Source: Trichoplusia ni
Lineage: Eukaryota; Arthropoda; Insecta; Lepidoptera; Noctuidae
Reading direction: 5' to 3'
Assembly: GCF_003590095.1 (NCBI RefSeq)
Contig: NC_039482.1
Span: forward strand, 9,503,657-9,567,656
Length of the DNA stretch: 64,000 nucleotides
Position 1 is the first letter of the stretch. Each line of letters starts with the position of its first letter. A model generated the notes under the pieces. That model did no database searches, was not told where the DNA came from, and saw nothing but the letters and a program-made list of their open reading frames with translations. Shown here piece by piece: positions 35,520 to 45,253 of the stretch. The translations under genes and the position numbers were made by a program.

Positions 35520-35790
35520 GTTATTCGGGTAAAAACGGAACCCTGTTACTTTGGTTTCTTATAAATCGTGATAGCTACAGTTGAATATTTCTATTGGTAC
35601 AGATGGTTTATTTCTATTGACACTATAATGAGAAATACTAAAGATAAAGATCGAGGATATAGCAAGCAACGCTGCAACGGTTGTTACGAACATATTGTTT
35701 TATTTTGCCTATGTGTACCACCTATATGGTACACCTCAGAGTCACGAGTCCAACTAGCACTTATCTGCTTTTTATTTTATACAGTTCAAC
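35520..35790. repeat. Dispersed repeat with CGGAACCCT word
   Basis: AAAACGGAACCCTGTTACTT, TCTTATAAATCGTGATAGC and CCTCAGAGTCACGAGTCC. Confidence 0.45.
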
Positions 35791-36389
35791 ACGATTACGT
35801 AAGCCCAATACGTTCATACCATAAATAAATGTCGATAGTATTCCAACGTCTCGGGTGCAGTGTACCGCGCGGCGTATCGCCACGCTCGACTTGAGCGTGA
35901 TTGGGAATGATCTGAGCTGTGGAGAGAGGAGAGGATGGAAGTGGCATTAAGACGTATACCTGCTGTAATAATATAATCTTAAAAAATTATGAGAGATTTG
36001 AAACAGGAGTTGAATAAGAACAAATTATGGGAATCGCATTCCTATCCGATATGTAATCTAGCTGCTTTTCAATTCGACTCAAAAGATGACCGATAGATAA
36101 TGCTTGACTACCACGATTGCACGTAATAGTTTAAATAAATAAATGTATGAAGTAATGCTGGCTGACTTGTGACTACAATACATTTGAGCGATTCATCGGT
36201 TTTAGTACTTGGGGAAATACAACTAAATTTTTATTTATACATATTTAACTATCCAAGATATTTCCCAGAATTTTTCTACTGTATTTTTAGATAGCGACCC
36301 GTAAATTTTGGTATTTTAATTATTTTACGTCCTTGTACACTTCCATCTACTTATTTACATTCCATGCCGCGCTCGCAGGAGTATCTCCG

Positions 36390-36402
36390 GTTGCCTAGCA
36401 AC
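36390..36402. promoter_or_regulatory. RFX-type X-box
   Basis: GTTGCC-T-AGCAAC fits the X-box consensus GTNRCC(N1-3)RGYAAC bound by RFX factors, which control ciliary genes in animals. It lies in a short GC-rich patch, 36366-36413. No ciliary gene was recognised nearby. Confidence 0.4.
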
Positions 36403-36819
36403 GGCTCTAACGCCTTTATTTCCAATAGCAGGATCAATGAACGAATTGAACCAAATATTTAATTTAAAATATTTAATTTTAAGATTCGGCTTTAAGTATT
36501 ATTACCTCATTCTTGTTTAAGATCTGTGATGAAACCTTAATGGCTTTTGTCCAACAGTGGTCATTACTAGGCTGTTCTTAATATTATTTTTCTTTAATAG
36601 TTATAACATATGATTTTTTTTTTCACTTTTGCAGAATTGGCAGGGATTCAGCTGCATTTTCAAGTAAAGGCTTTCATACAATATTTTGCGTTAATCATGG
36701 TCTAATACTACAAAGTTAATTAGTTTTAGTTGGAAATTGAGTCTCATGCTTCTCCGTTTCGTGTAGTTGATAAAAAAACCTGGTGTATAACGTAAGCACA
36801 CCCTTTTACACATCCAAGG

Positions 36820-36920
36820 TGAGCTTAAATTACTTTTTACACCGGGATTGGAACCTACGACCTTTGTCTTTGGCAGTCCAACGGTCACACTGATAAACTA
36901 TAACTAGACCACGCCGTCTC
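36820..36920 (-). mobile_element. tRNA-like SINE head
   Basis: CACCGGGATTGGAACCTACG followed by a reversed A-box region ending GACCACGCCGTC. Confidence 0.4.
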
Positions 36921-37060
36921 TGTGATTTGCAGCAATTAAATAGAACTTCTTATAACTTACCCAATGACATACAACAGTTAATACCTTCATAATGCTACTA
37001 TAAGTCCACGTGAAACATTAACCCATATTGAAGACGCCGCTCATCACGCGCCGTGGGGTC

Positions 37061-37152
37061 TCGCTAAAGGTCACGAGGTCATACCTGTCGGCAAGTGGGT
37101 CACGTGACCTGTCCGTGCCCCCCACAAATGTCGCGGGGTGATAATTTATCAC
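37061..37152. promoter_or_regulatory. Dense motif cluster: DR2, CLEAR-type E-box palindrome, GATA palindrome
   Basis: AGGTCA-CG-AGGTCA at 37068-37081 is a direct repeat of nuclear-receptor half sites. GGTCACGTGACC at 37098-37109 is a 12-bp palindrome holding the CLEAR decamer GTCACGTGAC (MITF/TFEB target); read with flanks it is also an inverted half-site pair. GTGATAA-T-TTATCAC at 37138-37152 is a palindromic GATA site. Inferred: enhancer or promoter, about 12 kb after lipase A and 8 kb before lipase B. Confidence 0.45.
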
Positions 37153-37213
37153 AACACACAATGGCGCTGTTATTGGTGCATGCCATGAGTAGGGTCGCTT
37201 TTGTGGTGGGTTT

Positions 37214-37232
37214 CTATGTGTGTGTGTGTGTG
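37214..37232. repeat. (TG)n microsatellite
   Basis: Uninterrupted TG dinucleotides after TTTCTA. Confidence 0.8.
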
Positions 37233-37374
37233 TTTGTTGTGTTTTTGGTTGGTGTTCAATGGAGAATTTGATTGAAATAATCTAATTAGTCTGTCAGGTA
37301 GATTTGAAAAAGATTTGCTAACGTATGTTTTTTTTTATTTAGATAAAAATATGAAGGTTTGGTAGGAGAAAAGT

Positions 37375-37545
37375 CATCACAGATTGTCAAACGTATGGGA
37401 GAGAGTGCTAGTTACGTCACTTGTCAGTAAAAAGCGTAGTGATAAGTGACGTCACATGAGATTTCAATTTACTGTTTCAACTTCAGTCTTTATTTACGAG
37501 GTAAAAGAAAAAATACGTATCCGGTAGTCTATATAAATTGATTCT
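37375..37545 (+). mobile_element. Diverged relative of the 316-bp MITE
   Basis: Shares the ordered words GAGAG, TGACGTCAC and AAAAAATACGTATCC with the 50.4 and 51.5 kb copies, but the ends are not recognisable. The CRE at 37447-37454 is therefore repeat-borne. Confidence 0.45.
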
Positions 37546-38079
37546 ATTTTCTTACCTTTCTACTTTAAATTTTTCAGTGCACATCTTTTACATGATATTA
37601 CGAGGGAGCCTCGTAGGTTTATGTAAGATTTAGTGACTTTGTACATACGTCAAATTGTTGAATCGAGTTCTAATTTTTAATGGCAAATGAGGGTGCGAAG
37701 TGTTGCATTTGGGTTAGTGTCTGGTGGGTTTGTTGTCACCAAATTTCAGCAACAGTTTTAATTTTAAGGGACACCTAATTATATTGCAGTAATTTTACGC
37801 TACGACGTCTAAATACGAGAAAATTATTTGCAACGACCATAAAGGTAGATTTTTTAGATTTTCTTTTAGTTATTGGTAATAACATATAATATAGACCAAG
37901 AGTTTATAATGATAGTAAATATATGAAAATGCAGAGTTTACTGTTCTACCTATAAAACTTGTTATCAATTTTATGCATAAACTATCTCAGAATACACTAT
38001 GCTTTATGGCACTCGTTTCAAATCCAATAAAATAAATATGGGCAGGCGTGGGAGTAAGATCGACGGCAGAATGGGAATG

Positions 38080-38145
38080 GCGGTAAAATACCACTAAAAA
38101 TGCGGTAAAATTGTGGTAAAACCGTGGTAAAATGCGGGTAAAAAT
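38080..38145. repeat. Degenerate minisatellite of GCGGTAAAA units
   Basis: About six units of 9-13 bp, each with GGTAAAA or CTAAAAA. Confidence 0.6.
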
Positions 38146-38774
38146 GAATGATAATGATGTTAAAGAACGCAGGCGCGTATCAGTACATTTTAATAGATCT
38201 TAAATCAAAGTTTACGAGTGTTTTATTAGGCACCTTTCACGATGGATCGCGGTCTTATTGTCTGCTTATTATGAAGTACTCTATTATGAATGAAGGATTT
38301 TGAATCTAAGGTACTTACCTAAATGATTTGATATTCGATTCGTAGTAATTGAAACATTTTTGTTTTCCCGAAAAGCTAGTAGGCTGAAATTTTCAGGGTA
38401 GCTTCAAATTCGATGACCATGCAATTTACAACTATTATAAAGGCTGGACCGATTTGGCTGAACATTTGAGTGACATTTCAAAACGTGGGTTTTTAGATTT
38501 TTTTAATCTTTTCCTAATCGCTTACTAGGGGAATCGTAATTTAGTATGTAAGAAAAGAAATTCTGATCATGCAAGCGCCTAACAAAATAATCTTAGCAAT
38601 AAGAATTTGAAGTTGAGGACACGTACCTAGATTGTGTTATTTATGTTTATTTGTTTCATGAACCAATTATTATCTTCACTTATAAAAATAAAATTAATAG
38701 GATGATATTAAGCAACGTAATTTAATTAATTAACTCAATAAGTATAATTTGTTATATGTACCAATCTCGCAAAA

Positions 38775-38965
38775 ACAACGAAATACTCTTAAAAAAGACT
38801 CCCGCTCTAAGGAATTAAATCCTCATGCCGCAGGCGGTTTTTTAAACATTCAAGTCACATGTACAAAGACACCCAGACTCCGGACAAGCATTCGCAATTC
38901 CCACAAACGCTGGTCCTCCGCGGGGATGGAATCCGGGACCCGTCGCACACAATGGGTTTAGTTAG
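38775..38965 (-). mobile_element. tRNA-derived SINE, family B
   Basis: GACACCCAGACTCCGGACAA and CCGCGGGGATGGAATCC on the + strand are the family tail and B box in reverse. Confidence 0.55.
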
Positions 38966-39919
38966 CATTGTCACTTTATTGGTGACCTCATAGGTTTGAT
39001 TACAGACAAAGGGAGAGATAGAAAAAAAATAAGCTAATTAACTCTTTCTAGTACCACAGCAAAGCTCCCCAGTTAGCCTACATTACACAGACCTGCTATT
39101 TATAGTCCAGCCGCGAGTTTCACAGTCTATTTCATTTAAACGCCTAAAAGCCTAAAACTTTTCGCCCTTGGCTTCGGTTTTCCCTTTTTAAAAGGCATAA
39201 AACACCAATCTTTTTGCTTAAACAAACAAATGAACAACAAATTTGAAATTGGTTCGAGTGTGAATGGTTTTTTTCCAGTGAAAATGGTCCTGAAAATCTA
39301 TTGCTTAGGTTTTTTGTTCCAGTAGATTTAAATGAAAAGGCTTGATACTGAAATTGTTTTGATCAAGGATATTTTTTGACCCTATCCTGCATACTTCAAG
39401 TTCACAGAATAATGTGGGGTTGGTGAATTTTTTGATCATTTGAAATTGGTGTTAAGTTTCAGTAGCTCGTAGTGTTGTTTATGTATTTACAGACAGAAAC
39501 GTTTTTACCCTTTGAAGCAAAACTCATTAAGATGTCATATTATCTGGCCTATACATAAAATTTTAATTGTAACAATATTGAATAGCAAACGTCGTATTAC
39601 CAAAAAGCCATGTGTGTAAATTTAAATAATAAAAAACGATTTAAAATTTTCCATTCTCATAAACCCTTTTTCACTTTAGATATTGGCAACTCTCCTATAT
39701 AATAAACTATAGAACAGTTAATTCCTTAGATCAGCTTCTTATCAGTCCTTATCTATCCACGTGTGAGCCACGTCCGACTTCCGCAGAGTTCACCGGAGGT
39801 CACAGCATCCGGGTCAAGTGAGTGTCTCGTCTGGACTACAGCTGAGCGCCTTCAGATCGATATACTTGTGACAAAGCGTTGTGTTGGTTCAATGATAACA
39901 TCTGATTATATGAAATTCT

Positions 39920-40109
39920 CGTGGTGTACTCTGTGCCTACGGTGTACGAAATTGACCTCCTCCAAAACGACTAGACCGTTTCTCATCAAATTTTGTGTGC
40001 ATATTAGGTAGATCTGAGAATGGGACAGCATTTATTTTTCATTGGCCAGTTTTTTTTTCTAGAACTATTATAATTTTTATGCCAAAACAACGTTTTCCGG
40101 GTCCGCTAG
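39920..40109 (+). mobile_element. Helitron-like 3' part
   Basis: CTCCAAAACGACTAGACCG, TCTGAGAATGGGACAGCA and AACGTTTTCCGGGTCCGCTAG. Same end type as 9052. Confidence 0.5.
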
Positions 40110-41239
40110 CAGTTTTATAAATATTTCCAGGTTTTTGTCAGTAGATTTTCTACAAAGAAAGTTCAAGAGCTCAAAAATATGGACACACGGTCAAAAATCT
40201 ACCTTCTTACTAAGGGTTTACTTTCTGGCTGTCATCAAGTTGCACCTCTTATTAGTTGGTCAGACAAAATTTTCAGATATTCTGCTCTATTTCTTCGGTC
40301 GTTATTACACCAAAAGTTGAAAAAGTCTCTAACAGGCACTTTTAAAACCTTGAAACGACGACCAAAATCCCCTTTTAATGGAGAAAAATTGGTAGGAGAA
40401 TCTCTGAAAACCAGTATTCACCTCTCAAACAAAGATAATTCAACTTGCACTTGCTGAAGAACTGGTTTACCTTTAAACCCATCTCAGTAAATGTGCCAGA
40501 ACGATCAGTAGCAGTGATACCCATACTCTGAAGGTCCATCAATCAGGCGCGGTCGTTGAACTGGCATCGATCGCGCTAACTGGGTCACTCGGTTCCACGC
40601 TGCTCTCCCGACCTCCGTGCAGTTTAAACAGAAGGATTACTAGTCGGAAAAGTCATTTCATGCATTTAGAAAAGATTTCTTAAGGATTGGAAGAGGTTTT
40701 AGATCCATGTGTGTCTTGAGTCCACAAGCTGACATTTATAGTCTTAAAAAAGGTTTTTAGTTTGCTTTGTTCTCTGGCGTCAAAGTTTTTATCTATACAA
40801 ATAAAATAATCCCAAAATCAACGGAGTTGTGTTGCTTCATAGCGGAGTTTCTAAAGCCATTTTCTAGGTCTAATCTTATGACAAAGCTAATATGTATGCC
40901 AAGTCTCAGTTCAATCAACTACCGGAAACTGGGGTTGGAAAAATCCACAATTGAACAATTAATGAAATTAATTAAAAATGAAATCTCAAAAGACCATATA
41001 TTATAATGTGTGAATCCGCAGATGACGATGATATAATTACGCTCTTGCAGTTGGAATGATGCTTCTAACATTTTTGATAACTTATATTATTCTACTGCTT
41101 GGTGAAGGTACTTTCGACTTCTAAACTTTCTCATAAACCAGATCGTCGTACCAACTTAAGGTCTTCAATAGGGTCTGAAACTAATCGGACCATCTCGCTA
41201 AATACGTGCATAGAAGTAAAATGTCGTATTTTTTTATAT

Positions 41240-41485
41240 TTGACAACCTCCGTCGTCGAGTGGCGTACGCACCGGTTTCAAGGTGTCGCTAGCTCTGAGG
41301 TCCCGGGTTCGATCCCCGGTCGGGTCAATGTAAAAATTGTCATTTCTACATTGTCTCGGTTCTGGGTGTTTGTGGTACCTTCGTTGTGTCTGAATTCGAT
41401 AACACAAGTGCTTTAGCAACTTACTTTGGATTCAGAGCAATGTATGTGATGTTGTCCGCATTTTATATTTTTTATTTATTTCTCA
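41240..41485 (+). mobile_element. tRNA-derived SINE, family A
   Basis: Plus-strand copy: CGAGTGGCGTACGCACCGG, GGTTCGATCCCCGGTCGGG and the family body to GATGTTGTCCGCATTTTATA, then a T/A-rich tail. Confidence 0.7.
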
Positions 41486-41994
41486 GTAAACGGCCATCAA
41501 TATTATGTATTCGATCTTACTTTACCAACTAAGAATAATGTTATAAGAACTTCCACCACTCAGGCCCCCAAGATACAAGCTTCCAGCTTAGTTTGGGACC
41601 ATTGTCAATAAATGTAATGAAAATTTTAATTTTTAAAACAATAAATTTTATTCTTATTTTACTGGCCATTCAGATTTGTTTTGCTTTCAAGGATGTTAGG
41701 ACTTGTTCTTCTGCGTTACTTCTCGAGTGGAAGTTTTATTGTGAGTTCACCACAGGATATTGCAAGCTAACGTTAGTTTCTTAGATATTACATGTTAATT
41801 ACATTACAGAACTCAACGGTGAGAATTTATTTCCTTAATGGAGTACCCCTTTTAATGGTGATGTTAGCTTTCTCAATCCCATTGGTTTAGGTACTGAATA
41901 AAGTCAACGTTATTAATACTTTATAGACATATTCTCAATAAGGATTGAAGAAAAGCAAGTTGACATCACATTATAGTTTAGGGTCTCGGATCGA

Positions 41995-42075
41995 GTCTGG
42001 ATGAAGCTGGCACAGGACCGTCGAATTTGGCACGAGAAAGGGGAGGCCTATGCCCAGCAGTGGGAGGATAAAGAC
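41995..42075 (+). pseudogene. RTE-type reverse transcriptase, C-terminal fragment
   Basis: Frame reads KLAQDRRIWHEKGEAYAQQW, the conserved last residues of RTE/BovB ORFs (W...R...GEA..QQW). Confidence 0.6.
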
Positions 42076-42504
42076 TGTGAATGGATGGATGGAAGAGACA
42101 TTCCTAGTCTGGTGATACTATTATTAAAAACCTCTTTTTCTCTAAGGAATATCTACATGAGAAGAGACCTACAAACTTACCCCCAAACCAGATTTGGTTC
42201 CAATTACAATTATAATACGAATTTAATTCACACACGCATACACAAGAGCAAGTGGAGGCAATTAGAGCTAGTAGACGTCAATATTATGTTCTTCTTAGCT
42301 AGGAGAAGCGATAATATACCGCTATTTCACGTCGTAAACTATAAACAAATCTATGATAAAATCACAAAGCTGACCTTGGTGTGTGACACTGAATAGATAA
42401 CAATAAAATATTCTAATTATTGTTAAATGTAATAGTGTGACCAATTCTATGTACAATGATTGAAATTAATTCGTGACCAAATTCGACGATAAATTGAATT
42501 GAAA

Positions 42505-42589
42505 GTGACTGATTTGTTGGTCTTGTGGTTAGTGGCCCTGACTGCTATACCGGAGGTCGTAGGTTCGATTCCCACCCAGGACAGACTGA
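42505..42589 (+). mobile_element. tRNA-like SINE head, family D
   Basis: GTTGGTCTTGTGGTTAGTGG (A-box-like) and GTAGGTTCGATTCCCACCCA (B box). Confidence 0.5.
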
Positions 42590-42715
42590 AAGGATTTAGA
42601 CGAAACTTGGTACACAGATTTATAACATAGATTAACACATAGCATTTTATCCCAATTTATGTTCCGGTGGAATCATTTTCGGTTTGTAGCAGGCGGGCCC
42701 GCAGGCTGCAGCTAG
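42590..42715 (+). mobile_element. Helitron-like 3' fragment
   Basis: GGATTTAGACGAAACTTGG to GGCTGCAGCTAG|T. Joined directly to a tRNA-like SINE head at 42505. Confidence 0.45.
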
Positions 42716-43194
42716 TCTAAAATAAGAACGTTGGCAGGTAAAAAGGAACCTTTGCAGATTTTGGTTTTATGGCAAAAATGTTTGGGTTAAAACTTGAAGA
42801 TACTAACTATACAATTTGATTGCGTCCCTTTTGGAATTCCTTTTAAATACGAGATTATTTCGAATGTAAACAAGTTATCTTTATAATCATAAAACCTTCC
42901 CAAAAAGTGAAAAAAAATACACTTTTGCGAATTAAAGTGATATTAAAAATAACAGGTTCTCAGACGGATTTGTGTCTTTTACTTCTTACTTCTTAAATCC
43001 AAAAAATAAAATAATTAGTGAATAATAAAAGCTGAATTTATGAGTAGTTTTGAGTGTTGGCTTCAGTCTTAATAATAATGACCTTGACTGGCTTCAGCCG
43101 CGACCACTGCTGTTAAAAGACAACAGAAATCTGCGCAGGACATAATTATAATAATATTAATGATATCGTTTTTAAATCATCGACTTCAAATAAA

Positions 43195-43570
43195 ACGACT
43201 GAGCTAAGCTTGGAGCTGAGGAGCTCGTGGCTAAGCTATAACCGCATAAGTGATTCGATCACAGGTTAAGCTATGCTTGACGCGGTTGGTCCGTAAACGG
43301 GTGACCATCTTTGTCATAACGAGTTCCTCCGTGTTTCGGAAGGCACGTTAAATTGTGGGTCCCGGCTGTTATTCCTACATCTTTGACAGTCGTTACAAGT
43401 AGTCAGAAGCTTGAAAAGTCTGACAGCCAGTCTAACCAAGGGGTATCGTGTTGCCCAGGTAACTGGATTGAGGCAGTCGCTCCTTGTAAAACACTGGTAC
43501 TTAGCTGAAACCGGTTGGACTGGTAGCCGACCCCAACATAGTTGGGAAAAGGCTAGGCCGATGATGACTG
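43195..43570 (-). mobile_element. Interspersed repeat, family C
   Basis: Reverse-strand copy, full span from GAGGAGCTCGTGGCTAAGC to GGTAGCCGACCCCAACATAG, followed by GATGATGA. Confidence 0.7.
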
Positions 43571-43779
43571 AGCTAAGCTTGATGAAATGTATAGGACCAA
43601 GTCACAGCTATTTCGAATTGAATGAAAAAATAATCAACCAAATCGGTTTACGAAGTTTTGTCTTTACAAATTTTCTCCTTTTAGTAATTGGTTGAAAAGT
43701 GCACATCCCGTTCCATGACTCTCATAGCTGGATCCGACACGATTAGAGAGATATTAAGCAAAAGACCCAATTTTCTTCC

Positions 43780-43950
43780 GAAGCATTCAAGCTGACGTGT
43801 CACGAGTTCGATCCCAAGCAAGCAAGCGTTTGTGTGAACCACGAATAAATATGCTGAGTCTGGGTGTCTTTGTGCAAGTGACTTCAATGTTTGAGAATCC
43901 TCTCGCGACCCAAGGATTACCTAACTTCTTTAATGCGGGAGTAGTTCAAA
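43780..43950 (+). mobile_element. SINE family B, 5' truncated
   Basis: Starts near the B box (CGAGTTCGATCCC), then GTGTGAACCACGAATAAA and AATGCGGGAGTAG at the end. Confidence 0.5.
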
Positions 43951-43984
43951 AACTGAATAACTTATACTATTATATTTAAAACAC

Positions 43985-44090
43985 ACAACATTCAAAAAGT
44001 CTCTGTATACCCTGGGATCGAACTCGTGACTTTTGACTTGGCAGTTCTGCGGTCTAACCACTGGGCTATCGATTACAAAACCTTAGATTA
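43985..44090 (-). mobile_element. tRNA-like SINE head
   Basis: CCTGGGATCGAACTCGTGAC and GGTCTAACCACTGGGCTATC in reverse orientation. The arm pairing does not make a real tRNA. Confidence 0.45.
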
Positions 44091-44094
44091 CTTG

Positions 44095-45084
44095 AGTACG
44101 TTGTTTACTTACAATTTTAATGACCTTTGTATTTGCATTCTTATCACTTTTTCCAACAAAGACAATAAGTTCTATGACTCATTGATGAATGACATTGACC
44201 GAGGAGACTAGCGGCCGAAGTTCAGATGAAGCAAATGTAAAACCCTTAAATAATAACATCGAGTTATAATTATATTATGTATAACTCCGTTTATTATTTT
44301 ATTAGACACAAACCTGACGGTGTATAGTCTGATGTGTCTGGATGTGTGTCTGTCTACGGCGTCCGATGAAAGAGGAATTAATGATTTTTTAGTTGTTGTT
44401 TTAAAATAAAATGTGTTAAATATTTTTTACCTAGCAAGTAGATCAATGCTATTATTTTAAATTACACTACCTACTACTTAGTTCTTAGCCGTAATGTCAA
44501 GCAATTATTAATTAATTGATGTTCCGCGACCCCTTTAAACAAACAGAAACATAGAATTATAAATATATTAAAAAGAAAAACAGCAAATATAAATATTATT
44601 AAAAATTAACAGCCGACGCCGCGGTCCATCGTATAGTGAATAACAATTAAATAAAACGTATTATATATTATGACGTGGGTAATGTTAATTTTTATTTACA
44701 AGTTTTAGCCGTGGGTTTTCTTGCGTTTTATATGTTTAGATAAATATTTGTTTTCAATCATTTATATAACTAAAAAAATATTTTAACAGGAGGAAGTCGG
44801 GCAATAGATAGGTATTGAAATTATTATTGTGCCTTGAAATATAAGTTCTTTGTTTATTAAATCGTTTGTATGAATCGTAAAACAATATCTAATAAAACTG
44901 CTTTGTTATGACTTGGCTTGTCGTGGTGATCTGTCTTTTCATTTATTCTATAAGGCTGTGCTAACAGGTAATATCAACCATTCTTCCGCTAACTTCGAAG
45001 AATAAACGATCACAAGACTATCTCTAAATCGATTCTTCGATATTTGGTCTACATATAAATTACACACAAAAATAAGTGTGTCCA
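44095..45084. other. No gene seen
   Basis: AT-rich upstream flank of lipase B; no repeat recognised. Confidence 0.5.
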
Positions 45085-45142
45085 TATAAATTAAGCAAAA
45101 AAAAAAAAAATACGACAGACGTCAAAACGGACGTCTATAAAT
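45085..45142 (+). promoter_or_regulatory. Probable core promoter of lipase B
   Basis: Seen: TATAAAT at 45136-45142, immediately preceded by a perfect inverted repeat AGACGTC (45117-45123) / GACGTCT (45130-45136) with CRE-like GACGTC cores. A second TATAAAT is at 45085-45091. Inferred: a start site near 45165-45172 gives an 80-90 nt 5' UTR before the ATG at 45254. Confidence 0.45.
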
Positions 45143-45253
45143 GTTTAATTTTTTCTTTCCAATCTTGACGTTCACACAAACAACATAAATACTGGTTTGT
45201 GTATTATATAGATTAGTTCATTTGCAAAGGTGCTCTGTCCCGCAGTTGATAAC

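Noticed and set aside
37447..37454. CRE octamer as a promoter element
   Set aside because: It lies inside a diverged copy of the MITE at 50.4 and 51.5 kb, so it is repeat-borne.
40179..40457. 92-codon frame MDTRSKIYLL...
   Set aside because: Adjacent to a Helitron-like end, with no family features.
45230..45253. N-terminal extension of lipase B
   Set aside because: It begins with GTG; the first ATG is at 45254 and is followed at once by the hydrophobic leader.
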